The notes: generated by a model not told the origin, from the letters alone. Counted from the first letter of the stretch, positions 22,974 to 35,448 are shown. The stretch: 64,000 nucleotides of DNA from Porites lobata (GCA_942486035.1 CALNXK010000030.1:2694501-2758500), one strand, 5' to 3'. Numbers and translations: made by a program.

Positions 22974-23118
22974 AGCTAACCCTCTCAAGTGATCAATCAA
23001 TAGACCACCTCGAGTGAAACAACATTGTTATGAGAATCTTATTTTCTAACTTCGTACTTTTGTAATGCCAAATTAAGAGCAGTGATCAAATGATCAATCA
23101 ATGGAAGTGATAAGTAAC
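22974..23118. repeat. 145-bp direct repeat, copy 1
   Basis: Nearly identical to 24467-24611: both run from ACCCTCTCAAGTGATCAATC to GAAGTGATAAGTAAC. A more diverged copy starts near 27117. The 1.35 kb between the two copies contains a C-rich stretch near 23600 and no supportable gene. Confidence 0.7.
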
Positions 23119-24466
23119 CCCCCTTGACTTTTGGATACATTGCAGTATTTCGAAACGATTTTGCCCTCAGTGGAAAGCCTTTGATCTTCTCTCTACAAGA
23201 TGAGGTATATTTTATTGGTGGTAGCGCTGTTAGAGGTCTGTGACGTCACCAAACAAGGTCGCCATCTTGGCAGCCATCTTGGATTTTATCAAAAATTGAA
23301 TTCAGGTAAAAACAGTAAGAATAAACCATTTTTGCGCTTAACATGTAAAATAACAAATAATTACTTTCCACCATTTTACTTCACAAACTTTACTTTTATT
23401 CCTGAAAAAAGTTGAAAAACATACTTTCTCACTCAAAAACGGCTTGACCACCTGCTACTTAAGACGTCATATCTCGTAACCATAGAAACTGATCATCACT
23501 AAACTTGTCTCAAAATGCGGGCGAGGGATAAACGAACAGCTACAGAAAACTTCAGGTGCTGATGTTTTATCGTCTAGGAAAAAATTCAGAAAAACCTTAG
23601 GGGGGTGGCAACCACCCCCCTCCCCCTTGTACGTCCAAGGGTTAATACGAATTATGTTCAGTGTTATCACGGTAGATTTCCCATACGGATTATGGCAGCG
23701 GCTGATTTACAAGCTACAAGAAAATAAACTGGCACTTCTAGCTGGTTTGTTAATACATAACAGAGACAAGAATAACCGTAAAAGACGACAATACAAACGA
23801 ATCATAATTTTACTTGCCTGCAACTGTCCACACTGTTACCAAAATCAATACAAGGAAAATTCTTCCTTGCACTAACATCTGTAAAAGAAAAAATATAACA
23901 TAGTAAAGATAGTGGTCTCCTCAACAAGGACTGATTTGCAACTTACGAGCAGCCGTTGTATTTGCCCCTGGAATACTTCTTACTATTCCTGAGCATGAAA
24001 ACAATAAAAAATCCAACAGCCAAATTACTCCTCAGTTTGCGCGTTTTTGACACTTAATTGCTATCAACAAATTTGGTGCAAATCCATTTATTGCTCGAGT
24101 AATTCTCAATACAATGAAACAACAGGTGAAGAAAGACAGAGTCAGAGGTTTCAAGTTGCTCTACCTTCTAATTTTTTTACGTCCAATCAAATTTTTTATA
24201 TCTTCAGGAAATCTTTCCCACTGTTGCGCTTGTTTCACCCACGGTTCTCTTTAACTTTTTGAAGTCGGTTCCAGCTGGTGTACTTTAGTGTATTAATCAA
24301 TGGCAGTGAAACCTCTAACATAAAGGTCATCTTCGGGGTGACTATCTGAGCTAGACACTATTCTGAACCCTCCCTATACACTATACATTTTCCTTGAGGC
24401 TGGTCATCTTCATGCTAGGAACAGGAACTCAGGTGCACTGACCACTGATAAATCACTTGCAGGACC

Positions 24467-24611
24467 TTCACCCTCTCAAGTGATCAATCAATAGACCAGC
24501 TCGAGTGAAACAACATTGTTATGAGAATCTTATTTTCTAACTTCATACTTTTGTAATGCCAAATTAAGAGCAGTGATCAAATGATCAATCAATGGAAGTG
24601 ATAAGTAACTT
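24467..24611. repeat. 145-bp direct repeat, copy 2
   Basis: Partner of 22974-23118 in the same orientation. Only a few base differences are visible. Confidence 0.7.
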
Positions 24612-25329
24612 ACTAATCAATTTACTAATCAAACAATCATTCATCCATTCTGTTTGACTTGCAAAGCTTCAAGAACAAACTTGAAAAGACCAGCTCAAGA
24701 GAAATAACATAAATTATGAGAATCCCATTTTCTAAATTCATACTTCAAACTGCATATTCTCTTGAAAGGTTTAATATTTTTCTTGGTGTAGATTAGTTTA
24801 TAATCAGCTCTTAAAGTTTTATCTACACTTTATTTTCTGACAAAATTTTGCATGCTATGGACAACTTATATAGATGGAATCCATCAGTGGTCAAAAACCT
24901 TGTACCAGAATATTTTAAACAATATTGCATTTTTTTACACACAAAAACGAGTGAGAAACAGATTATGAGAATCTCATTTTCTAAAATTTCCCTTGAAAAT
25001 CACTTGCAAACTGACATAATATATATGGTTTAAACTCCATCAAAAAAAATAACTGAGTTGCCTCAACAATTTGTGCTACACATCACAGCGACAAATCCCT
25101 TAGTGTGTACTAGTAAATTCATGGACAAATGTTTGTCTTAGAAACAGTATTTTGTCACCACAGCAAGCCGCACAAATTCACTTTTGTTGCGGCGACAAAA
25201 TTATTTTGCGGAGACTAAGATTTTTACAAAAATTCGCTGTTACACATAGAGCCATTTGTCATTGCGACATATTGCCACCATGCTGTCACAGAATTGTAAA
25301 GGACTGGTAAATCTCCGGGGTAAACTGCA

Positions 25330-25750
25330 TAAGCGGTTGCGTTGTGGGCGGCTGCATGAATGGCTGCATGGACGATTGCATAAGAGGCTGCATGGACAGC
25401 TGCATTGTGGGCAGCTACATGAATGGCTGCATGGACGGCTGCATAAGAGGCTGCATGGACAGCTGCATTGTGGGCGGCTACATGAATGGCTGCATGGACG
25501 GTTGCATAAGAGGCTGCATGAATGGCTGCATGGACAGCTGCATTGTGGATGGCTGCATGAATGGCTGCATGGACGGTTGCATAAGAGGCTGCATGGACAG
25601 CTGCATTGTGGGTGGCTGCATGAATGGCTGCATGGACGGCTGCATAAGAGGCTGCATGGACAGCTGCATTGTGGGTGGCTGCATGAATGGCTGCATGGAC
25701 GGCTGCATTGTGGGCAGCTGCATGATCTTGTTCATTGGCGGCTGCATGGG
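25330..25750. repeat. 12-bp minisatellite with 63-bp higher-order unit
   Basis: Monomers are variants of GGCTGCATGAAT and GGCTGCATGGAC. Four 12-mers plus a 15-base AGCTGCATTGTGGGT form a 63-bp higher-order unit, repeated about six times, one of them lengthened to 75 bp by an extra monomer. Because every unit is a multiple of three, overlapping frames of 100-199 codons stay open on both strands. That makes the frames a by-product and I do not call any of them. The same locus in the copies at 21.6 and 28.0 kb has only a few monomers. Confidence 0.9.
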
Positions 25751-27884
25751 CGTGTTTGGTGTGCTGACATCCATTGTAGGCATCCGCAAGCTTTTCCACC
25801 ATTTGTTGTGCTGGTTTTAGAACCCAATGTGGGATTGAAAATAAAATGCTTGTAGGAATTACACAAGACGTAACTAACCTCTTCTATCTATGAAATGCAC
25901 TTCTAGGTTACCCAAAATGCAAAAATAACATCATGTTGGGTATAATAATAAAAATTAGTTTCTGCCATGTGATAGTACATGAACACTTTGTGGGTATGAA
26001 ACTCCCTACATGTATAATTTGTTTCTGTAATGGAAGAAAAGAGTAATTATTCATAATTTCAAAGCCCAATGTGTAGATTCCTGCAAATTTAAATTAGTAT
26101 ATGATACATTTGTTAAATTGAAGTTGAGAATCTTTCTTATGTTAATAATCGGTAGTTGTTGACATGTCCCTCTTAGAGTAAGGGATCAAAAAATCTAAAC
26201 AAAAAGGGGAAATTGCTATGGTTGCTAAACCTTAGAAGTTAGGGAATTATCTCAATTTCCTGTGGAGGTGGTGGATAGCATCCATCGACACTAAATAATT
26301 AGTAATTAAATTCACAATTGCAAGCAAATGTCAAAAAAAGTAAAATTGAAAAAATGAAATCAATCAAACAATAGAGAAATAAATCTTGATATTTTTAGTC
26401 CAATAAAGCATGCAAGATTCAAAAAAGATCTTAGAATGTACTGGTCCATTCCTTCAGAGGCTTAATTACTGTATTTTACTCCCTTTTGAAGTTATTCATT
26501 TGGAAACGCCCTGGGCTATGCCTTCAAGGCTTAAGTACAAACAAACAAATTGGCAAAGAATAAAAAAACATCTGGTATGAATGGCCATGCTGCGATGCTG
26601 CTGTACTGTTTTATTGCTGATGTGAGATCCTTCACCTGCTTGTTTTCTTATCTGCACTTCATTAAGCCACAGTGTTAACTGAGAAGAACAGTTAATTACT
26701 TGTTATGCAGCCTCTGATTCAACAGATTAATGACAATGTGCAGTTCTCAGTTTTACTGCTGCTGACAGATCCTTTATCTGGTTGTTTTGTTTTCTTCACT
26801 TTGTGAAGCCACAATGTCAACCGGGAACTAGTGCAAGGGCTTTGACTCTAGTTTATAGTCATTATTTTTGCCCTCTCTACATCAACCCACATCATCTTTG
26901 CATAGGAGTACCATTTTTTCTGGTACGCCCTGTCCTTGACTGCTTGGTACTCAGCCAAGGAAATCTTTCTCTGACAACGATCCTGAAATATTGAAGTTAT
27001 TATGAAGCAAGAACTCAAAAAGGCGGACTTTCACAAATTTATTCACAAAGGCTTGATTTCATCGTTTTTCACATGTGACCTGACATCTTATTTCAACAAT
27101 GGAGACAAAAGCTAACCCTCTCAAGTGATCAATCAATAGACCAGCTGGAGACAAATAACATTATTATGAGAATCTTATTTTCTAACTTCATACTTTCGTA
27201 ATGCCAAATTAAGAGCAGTGATCAATCAATGGAAGAGATAAGTAACTTACTAATCAATTTACTAATCAAACGATCATTCATCCATTCTGTTTGACTTGCA
27301 AAGCTTCAAGAACAAACTTGAAAAGACCAGCTCAAGAGAAACAACATAAATTATGAGAGTCTTATTTTCTAAATTCATACTTCAAACTGCAGCTTCCCTT
27401 GAAAGGTTTAATATTTTCCTTGGTATAGATTGGTATATAATCAGCTCTTAAAGTTTTATATACAGTCTATGTTCTGACAATGGTATGAACAACCTATTTA
27501 GACGGAATCCATCAGTGGACAAAAATCTTGTACTAGAATATTTTAAATAATATGGCATTTTTTTACATTCGAAAGCTAGTGAGAAACAGATTATGAGATT
27601 CTCGTTTTCTAAAATTTGCCTTAAAGCACTTGCAAACTGACTTAATATACACGGTTTAAACTCTATCAAAAAATAACTGAGTTGCTTCAACAATTTGCAC
27701 CACACATCGCAGCGACAAATTGCTTAGCGTGTACTAGGAAATTCATGGACAAATGTTTGTCTTAGAAACAGTATTTTGTCACCACAGCAAGCCGCACAAA
27801 TTCACTTTTGTTGCGGCAACAAAATTATTTTGCAGAGACTAAGATTTTTACAAAAATTCGCCGTTACACATGGAGCCATTTGTC

Positions 27885-28060
27885 ACTGCAACATATTGCC
27901 ACCATGCTGTCACAGAATTGTAAAGGACTGGTAAATCTCAGGGGTAAACTGCATAAGCGGTTGCATCATGGGCCGCTGCATAGGCGTGTTTGGTGCGCTG
28001 ACATCCATTGTAGGCATCCGCAAGCTTTTCCACCATTTGTTGTGCTGGTTTTAGAACCAA
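27885..28060. repeat. Module copy 3, minisatellite nearly absent
   Basis: The same flanks as 25250-25330 and 25750-25850, joined through only one or two GCTGCAT monomers. Confidence 0.7.
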
Positions 28061-29120
28061 ATGTGGGATTGAAAATAAAATACTTGTGGGAATCACACAA
28101 GACGTAACTAACCTCTTCTATCTATGAAATGCACTTTTAGGTTACCCAAAATGCAAAAATAACATCATGTTGGGTATTAAAATAAAAATTAGTTTCTGCC
28201 ATGTGATAGTACATGAACACTTTGTGGGTATGAAACTCCCTACATGTATAATTTGTTGCTGTAATGGAAGAAAAGAGTAATTATTCATAATTTCAAAGCC
28301 CAATGTGTAAATTCCTGCAAATTTAAATTAGTATATGATACATTTGTTAAATTGAAGTTGAGAATCTTTCTTATGTTAATAATCGGTAGTTGTTGACATG
28401 TCCCTCTTAGAGTAAGGGATCCAAAAAATCTGAACAAAAAGGGCAAATTGCCGTGGTTTCTGAGCCTGAGAATTAGGGAATTATCTCAATTTCCTGTAGA
28501 GGTGGTGGATAGCATCCATCGACACTAAATAATTACTAAATAAATTCACAATTGCAAGCAAATGTCAAAAAAAGTAAAATTGAAAAAATGAAATCAATCA
28601 ATCAGTAGAGGAATAAATCTTGATATTTTTAGTCCAATAAAGCATGCAAGATTCAAAAAAGGTCTTAGAATGTACTGGTCCATTCCTTCAAAGGCTTAAT
28701 TACTATGTTTTACTCCTTTTGAAGTTATTCATTTGGAAACGCCCTGGGCAAATTGGCAAAGAATGAGAAAACATCTGGTGTGAATGGCCGTACTGCAATG
28801 CTGCTGTGCTGTTTTATTGCTGATGCGAGATCCTTCACCTGCTTGTTTACTTATCCTAACTTTGTGAAGCTACTGTGTTTACTAAAAGTTACAGGAAAGG
28901 CTTTGACTCCAGCTTTTAGAGACTGGGCAGGGTTAAAGTACCCTGATAATTCTGTTGGAAGAGAGTGTGGGAAGTTACTTGAAGTAAAGTGAACGTATAT
29001 AGATATACAATCGATAGTTGTCGACATGTCCCTCTTAGAGTAAGGGATCGAAAAAATCTGAACAAAAAGAGCATATTGCCATTGTGTCAGAGCCTGATAT
29101 TTGATGGAATCATCTCAACT

Positions 29121-30019
29121 AAAAACCGCAGTTTGTTACTTGTGACTGTCCTAATCCTCCTCTGAGGACGGCCACTTTGGGGCGAGGAGAATGGAAGCTG
29201 TTAATAATGTTTGATGGGGATAATTAAATTGGAAGAAATGTCCATTGGCAGAATTAGTTTTTCCAATAGGCAAATCTCATGCGGTCCTTTAGTGACCAAT
29301 AGGATCTGTGGAGCAGGTTTGTAGAAGACTCTCGAGGGCTGGAAAAATGTGATGCTTAAGGGCTGTGAGAATTGTGTCACCACTAAGGTCATAGGGGATG
29401 CCAGGTTCATCCAGAGTAATGCCGTGAATATTCCAAGTGGCGAATGTGTGAAATGCACTATCACTATGTTCAAGGAAGAAATCTATTGCGTAGGTAAAAC
29501 TTACCAGTTGTCCAGAATGGACTGGAAACTGGCCATTTCAGCAATGAATACAAAATTTGCCATGTGTGAGAGGTAATGAAAAAGTAAAAGTGACAGGAAC
29601 TTTTACACACTGTGAGACTGGAAAAACGAGAGAATGAAGCGAATGGAAAACCAGGTTGTATATATATGCATGGTGGAGAGAGAGGTGCCTAAAGCAATAA
29701 AGCAAGGAAAACAAAATTGGTTTTCAAGGTGTTACCATCCGTGTTGTGAGAGCATCTCACCTGTTGTTGTAAGGGGATGCCAATTGATTCCATGGGAATA
29801 ATGGCAGTGGTATTTAAGGGTGAAAAACAACGTCGGCAAGAACAAAAGAATAATGAAGATCAAAGTTTGGAGAAATGTGAGAGAAAGCCAGATATGTAAA
29901 AACATCATTTAAAGTAGAAGTAGTAAAAGGCGGTGACTTAAAAATTCTTGCAAACATTGAAGTTTTTTTGTAAGTTCACCGTCCAATTGTGAATAAAGGG
30001 TACTGAGATTGCACAATGT
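29121..30019. other. Decayed element sequence, unassigned
   Basis: Follows the module array. An open frame at 29349-29576 (plus) is Cys-rich but matches nothing I know, and the region borders an env remnant on the other strand. I make no gene call. Confidence 0.3.
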
Positions 30020-30313
30020 TTAATTGTTGAACTGGTAATGTAGTTGGAAGGTAGTAACGTTGGTTGCAGGTTGCCAAGGGACATAGGAAAATTGATCTGG
30101 TTGAAAAATAGGGAGACAAAACGCCATTGTTGATGGGCATCGGCCAAGGCTGATTTTTGTGATCTGCAAAAGAACTACTAAAGAATGGATAGTGGGTGAG
30201 AGACAGGCATGTTGATGTTCCATCTGCCATGTGGAGAGTGATGGTGTGAGAAGTTGATTCACAGAAGGTGTTTTACATCTGCTTTGTCGAAATAATTGAC
30301 CTAACTTTTCCAT
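30020..30313 (-). pseudogene. env: Envelope-like remnant (retroelement env copy 1)
   Basis: A short minus-strand frame contains RCPSTMAFCLPIFQPDQFSY and VPWQ, which lines up with TCPHSITLHLPLFSSNSFCY and IPWQ in the env of the 48-58 kb element and with a similar stretch at about 39.95 kb. An upstream DGTSTCLSL corresponds to DGSSHLISL. These are ectodomain segments of a membrane glycoprotein. Frames are broken on both sides and no membrane anchor or cleavage site can be followed. Identified only by comparison within the window. Confidence 0.5.
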
Positions 30314-31592
30314 ACATTAACTATGGTTGCCACTGGTATCATGGACTGCCTGGTTGGCAAAAACCTAAACACTTGTGAAAACAAGTTTTTGCCTTTCCGC
30401 TAGATAATAATGCGGTGCAGTTGAATGTTTCATACATTCACACAGATCCATATATAAAGGCGAGTTGCTTTTTCAATTCTTCAACCCTTTTTGGACCACT
30501 TTAACTACTCAAGAGGCCTGCATGGACTCCTGATTTGATCTGCTTCAATAAAGCAATCAGCATCACAGAGGCAACAAAGGCGATCAACTTCTTATCCGTG
30601 TCTCCTTTGTCAAGAGTGGTGGTAGTTTCTTCTGTTAAATCTAATAGACAATCAGTAGTGGTACTAGATCCCTCGAGGAAAAACATTCAATAGCATAATG
30701 TAAAGTTTCTCAAAATCATCTTGCCACTTGCAGATAGTAAACAGAAAAATGACTGAGCAGGCCCTGCTGAATGCAAAGTGTGATGATAGGTTTTGCCCTT
30801 CCAAGCACAAATCAGAGAAATAAGCATTAAGAGAATTAGAGCGACTCTGGCATGTAAACGACAAGGGAGAAACTAACTTTGCAACTCGCTTGGCTAACGG
30901 AAAAGGAACTCGTCACTGTTCCACGGTACTAGGATCTGCTACAACTGGAAAACAGGACAGCACTCAAACTTGGACATGTGCATCAAAAAATGTAAATCGA
31001 GAAAAAGTGATAACAGTGCTGTATTTATACAAACCGATCAACTTATTACGATAGCATAAAACAAATGGAATGAAGGCTGAATAAAATCAGCTGAACACCT
31101 AAAACAAATCTGGATAAATTCAGCCTTAAAGTTCATATGTTAAACTATGCGACTCAAAATTAAATGTCAGTCAAGCAAGTGACTTTAGGAAATTTACAAA
31201 GAAAGCTGTGTAAAAGAATTCGAGTTTCCTTTGCTCAGCACTCCTTAAAACATCAAAACTAAAACTACAGACGGTTGGTATTTGAACAGGAGAAAAGTAC
31301 AGTAGTTGTTTAGTGACTGAGCTGAATAACTGTTTCTAAAAAGATCAATTTCGAGGGTACATATTATATGCGTATAGAAATTTCCTAAGGCACACTGTTC
31401 CAATTATTATATGCAGGAGTAAACAATCCCGGTTACAATGTTTGTCAAGAGAATAAACATTCCTATAACGTTTACACAGACTTAAATCAGAAAAACTTAT
31501 TCAAAACGGTTGAAATCCTATTTTATAATTTTGTAGTCCACATGCCATGAAATAAATTAAAACCCAATGAAATCTACAGTTTTCCCCTAACA
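30314..31592. other. Decayed LTR-element DNA; LTR-like end at 31592
   Basis: Sequence ending TTTTCCCCTAACA at 31592, followed by the pyrimidine tract TTCCCCCGACC, reads on the minus strand as a polypurine tract next to an LTR start TGTTAGGGG. The same arrangement occurs at 35448, 46873 and 63610. The other LTR boundary is not clear. A minus-strand frame at 30501-30686 has one hydrophobic segment (KLIAFVASVMLIALL) but no clear match. Confidence 0.35.
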
Positions 31593-31744
31593 TTCCCCCG
31601 ACCTAAATTTCGAGCTCTCCTGAGGAAACTAAAGAAAAAGGAACCCACCAAAGTAATTGCAGTAAGACATGTGGCAAATGGATATAATGACTAAGGGTTA
31701 ACAAACAAAGTAGAGCAAACAAAATTACAAGGTCGTCAACTGAG

Positions 31745-32270
31745 TCCTTGTCCTGCCACCCAAATGGCATACTTGGTGGCTTTAAATTGTGTGGGAACGA
31801 TCTGGCCGGCAGCCCCCAGTGCTAACTACGCAATGGTCGGACAGTGCATACTCTCTAAATTGCAATATTCCATGGGCAGCATCAATGGTGTGTCGGTGAG
31901 GGCATCTTCCAATAGTTCTACCTTGTTGGCCCCCTTGGTAGTCCTTGTTAGAAAATAGTCCAGGGCGGGCGCAACTGGAGATGAGGGATGACGGTCAATT
32001 ATTAACTGGTCGAGGGCGTTTCTTAGGACATTGGGGAAAACCTTGTGGCAGACCAGGGCCCATTAGCGGTATGCCATGTACAAATGTTGATTGATAATGG
32101 TACATTGAGAGGTATTCCCTGGGTGGAGAGGCCAAAAACCCAATCTAGAACAGCCACTGGGAGGCCAGTTGTAGGACGTTGCATGCCACTGCGAGACATT
32201 TGGGAGTAAACTCGTGCAGCTCATGTTGAAAACCATCCAATTCAACTACAACAACCAAAGGATTAGACAT
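31745..32270 (-). pseudogene. Unrecognised accessory ORF remnant beside polypurine tract
   Basis: Broken minus-strand frames occupy the same position relative to the LTR-like end as the RING-like ORF does in the 47 kb element. I recognise no domain. Called only from position and from several partly open frames. Confidence 0.2.
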
Positions 32271-33072
32271 ATTGTGCAGCAGCAAAAGTAACAACGGAAA
32301 CTAGGCGAAAGATGATGAGTGGTGAAAAAGGCCAGAAAGAGGTTACTTTTATAATCAGCAGAGAAAAAAGATCTAGCACTTGTGGAACAGTACTAGAAAA
32401 AAGAAAACCAGCTAAACGTACAGCGAGCTAGAGAGAAAAACGAAAAGGAAAGGGCGAGATAAGGAACAAAAAGAAAACCAGGGCAGGCGTACAGTAAAAG
32501 GAACAAAAAATTACTAAACCTTTACACAGCCGTAGGGTTCTCAACCTATTGAAAGGATAAAAGAATATAATAAAATAGAATGGAGTACAAAAAGGAAATG
32601 ATACATTACACAGCTGTAGATGAGGCCCTAGTAACCATTGCTGATGCTGAAAAATGATACATACAAATGTTTTCCGTCAAATTCAACTTCAATTGCACAT
32701 TTCTCATGACAGCCAAAATATATTTTTCAAATGTATCCATCTCGTGAAAATACATGGAGAGGTGCATCCACAACTCCACCCCCCTCCCCCTTGAAGAAAC
32801 ACAGTTTTTACGATAGACCTTAAATAGCGTTTATACCAACATGTTTGAAGTAGAAGTAGAAGTTTGTGGCACACTGCCATTTTCTTGACCTACAAATGTC
32901 CGTTACTTTCTACAACGATACTCAACAGAACTAAATTAGTAGAAGTAGTTGTAGAAATCTTGAACCCAGCTCAAGAGTAACTCAGCTTGCACCTTTTGCC
33001 TTCCATTTCGAATATGTTCAAGCACATGTTTACAATGCCATAATGAGCTAGTACTTATTTGTCTTCTCACCT

Positions 33073-33285
33073 TTATTCCTCTCTTTTCCTCTTGACAACA
33101 CGTGGGGCGAATGAATATTCTTCCAGTTCAGGCATGTGCTTAGTCGGATCAATCACATACTTGTTATCCCTCTCTTGGATTTTTTGGGAAACTTGTTTCA
33201 GTTCATTAGCAATCTGGTCTTCATTTTCACAGGAACTGCCACCGGGGTCGAGAATGTTGCCAATCAAGATCCATAGTTCCTATAA
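33073..33285 (-). CDS. Terminal exon of an unrecognised gene
   Basis: A minus-strand open segment begins after the acceptor-like GTACTTATAG near 33286 and ends at a stop at 33073. It encodes a charged, probably coiled-coil tail including ENEDQIANELKQVSQKIQER and a basic end VVKRKREE that could be a nuclear localisation signal. Its first bases (GAACTATGGATCTTGATT) recur near 34600-34624, where the copy is cut short. I do not recognise the protein. Splice signals, open frame and duplication support a real or formerly real exon. Confidence 0.4.
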
Positions 33286-33453
33286 GTACAAAGACATCAC
33301 AATAACAAAAACTATAATGGTGTGACATAACGGTCAATTCTGCTCTAACTCGGTCAAACGATTGCTGACAAACTGCTGAAAATTAGCTGGACTAGGGACC
33401 AACAATAGGTCTGCAAAAAATAGAAATTTCTTCATATTCGTGTGACACGAAAC

Positions 33454-33691
33454 TCATAAGGTTTTTTTACGAGTTAGAAAAAGGTAACTGGATGTTTTTA
33501 AAGCAAACAACACTTCACGGAATTGATTTTCTGGAAACGCACGACAGTAATTTTGCGGAAAAGTTGTGGGAAACATGTCAATGACGAAGTGCTCATAAAT
33601 CATTAAATAATTACAAATATGCACAAACTCGACAGGGTCATCTACTTCCCAATTCAGAGATCGACCAAAACCAGAAAACAACCTAAAAGCA
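33454..33691 (-). CDS. Exon of the same unrecognised gene
   Basis: Follows an acceptor-like TTTGCTTTTAG. It encodes FGRSLNWEVDDPVEFVHICN followed by an aromatic-rich stretch ending near FPENQFREVLFALK, and it is about 0.17 kb upstream of the terminal exon on the minus strand. A second version lies at 34761-35024. I do not recognise the family. The open frame may run slightly past the true donor site. Confidence 0.4.
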
Positions 33692-33775
33692 AATCAATAA
33701 ATTGCCATGAGAAAGAGCGATTTATGCGAAATACAGATGTTGTTTGCCTTGAACAACGACTGTCACACTCCTACT

Positions 33776-34429
33776 TGTTGAAGAACCTTTCTGGGGAACT
33801 AGCTGGTTCTCACAACAAACAGAGGATTACTTTGTTCAATTGAAGCTATGATGTGACCAGGAAATATGTTACTATTATTATTTAAGTACTTTCAACTTTT
33901 AAGTAACACCATCTACATTATGAATTCGACTGAATCCAAAAGGAACAAGCCAGAACTTGTCCAAAACAGGGACAGGAACCATTTCCTGGCAATTACCAAC
34001 GTATGACCAGTCAAAGTCGAGACGTCAAACCAAGCTATATTTGAAAACGGAGACAAAGTTTTTATGTAACCTGCCAAAACCAGTAGAAACAAGACACTTG
34101 CCTCCACATTTCATGTTAGGAGAAACTTTTCATCAATCACCAACTAATTAAACCCACAAACCAAAACCATGAGTATAAGCGAAGCAACAAGAACGCTTGT
34201 AAAACTTAACTACAAACATGTATTGCATTAAATCCCACTAACGGCCTAACGGCTAATGCAACTCTTGCAAATTGTTATGACATTTTTCTTTACACAATAT
34301 AAGTATTTCCCCAAATCGTAAGAAATGTTGTAATAAACCCAAACACCAAATAAAATTCTTTCAATAATTTGTAGTCAAAACACTTATACTGAAAACATTT
34401 TTCATCGCTTCAATTTTGATTGTTTAACA
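33776..34429 (-). repeat. LTR-like sequence, 654 bp
   Basis: Bounded by TGTTGAAG and TTTAACA, an inverted TGTT/AACA pair. The first 50 bases resemble the LTR at 59691, and the last 330 resemble 46440-46873. No target duplication is evident, so this may be a recombined or partial LTR. It separates the two copies of the duplicated exon pair. Confidence 0.5.
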
Positions 34430-34760
34430 AACGTTTCTCTGCACTGGCAAGTGTGCATAGTCTTCAGGAAGTCTGTGTTCTTCTTGAAGCATTTGATACG
34501 AACAAGATGTTAACATCGCAAAACAGTCCAGTCAAATATGACTGGACCCTTCATTTCAAAACAGGAAATACAAATACACTTTGCCATGTGGTGGATACGT
34601 TGCCAATATAATCAAGATCCATAGTTCCTATAAGTACAAAGACATCACAATAACAAAAACTATGATGGTGCAACATAACGGTCAGTTCTGCTCTAACTCG
34701 GTCAAACGATTGATGACAAACTGCTGGAAATTAGCTGGACTAGGAGGTAACAATAGGTCT

Positions 34761-35032
34761 TCAAAAAATAAAAATTTCTTCATACTCGTGTGATGTGAAG
34801 GCCATAAGGTTACAAGTTAGATTAAGGTAACCGGATGGTTTCAAAGCAAACAACACTTCGCAGAATTGATTTTCTGGAAACATACGACAGTAAGGTACAC
34901 AAAACATGTCAATGACGAAGCGTTTGTAAGTCATGAAATAATTACAAATATGCACAAACTTAGGGGGGTCATCTACTTCCCAATTCAGAGATCGACCAAA
35001 ACTAGAAAGCAAGCCTAAAAACAAATCAATAG
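34761..35032 (-). pseudogene. Duplicated copy of the unrecognised exon
   Basis: Very similar to 33454-33691 with the same acceptor-like context (GATTTGTTTTTAG) and the shared FGRSLNWEVDDP. It has several amino-acid changes and a short deletion (MFCVPYCRMFP against the longer partner). The downstream copy of the terminal exon near 34600 is truncated, so this copy is probably non-functional or an alternative exon. Confidence 0.35.
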
Positions 35033-35110
35033 ATTGCCACGAGTAAGAGCGATTTATAGGAAATACAGATGTTGTTTGCCTTGAACAATGACTGTCACAC
35101 TCATACTTAA

Positions 35111-35448
35111 TGACACGAGGCCGGCTTTTGGCTTTTTGGCTTTTCTATGATTATTAACTAGTGGACTCAAAGGAAATGAAACAAAGGATAATAAAAATGG
35201 CACGAGCCCTGTAGGCAGCTATAAAACGATCACCTGCACAATGTACACAAATATACTGTTACAACAAAGGAATTAAGAAGGGATAACTAAAATCCAGTGT
35301 CTCAAGGAAACTAATAGATCAACCGAACTGAATTAAAATAAAATCTACAATTGCCAATCACTTACTAGAAACTAAGTTGAAAATGCCTTATACTTAATCT
35401 GGACAAACATATTACAAATCAACAAAAATAGCTATATTCTCCCTAACA
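35111..35448 (-). repeat. LTR-like sequence ending at a polypurine tract
   Basis: Starts TGACACGAGG and ends TCCCTAACA, then TTTCTCCCACC, which on the minus strand is a purine tract adjacent to an LTR start TGTTAGGGAG. The U3-side end resembles that at 31592. Length and outer boundary are inferred. Confidence 0.35.

Larger units (their letters stand above)
19706..29120. repeat. Complex array of dispersed, related non-coding modules
   Basis: Several modules recur in the same orientation. One contains ACATGTCCCTCTTAGAGTAA (about 20860, 22020, 26160, 28400, 29020). Another contains TTTATTGCTGATG-GAGATCC followed by TTCACCTGCTTGTTT (about 21270, 22470, 26610, 28810), also related to the 340-bp unit. 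A third contains GTCACAGAATTGTAAAGGACTGG (about 21525, 25290, 27910). The module order is partly conserved, giving blocks of roughly 1.1-4 kb. This looks like repeated segmental duplication of a non-coding repeat. The short open frames inside it are not genes. Confidence 0.75.

Noticed and set aside
23467..23670. Minus-strand frame around a C-run/G-run inverted repeat
   Set aside because: The frame spans GGGGGG/CCCCCC low-complexity sequence and has no domain; possibly a small repeat, but ends could not be defined.
25330..25750. CRISPR-like regularly spaced repeats
   Set aside because: No unique spacers and a eukaryotic context; the structure is a contiguous minisatellite with higher-order units.
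25224..25855. Overlapping frames of 100-199 codons on both strands (His/Ala-rich, Cys/Met-rich or Met-Gln-Pro repeats)
   Set aside because: They all arise from a minisatellite whose units are multiples of three, so every frame stays open. Frames conflict with each other and are missing from the paralogous modules.
29349..29576. Plus-strand Cys-rich frame of 75 codons
   Set aside because: Cys spacing fits no family I know, there is no flanking splice support, and env remnants lie on the other strand nearby.
34600..34624. Second start of the terminal exon (GAACTATGGATCTTGATT)
   Set aside because: Real similarity, but only about 20 bases before divergence, so it is mentioned as a truncated copy and not called as an exon.
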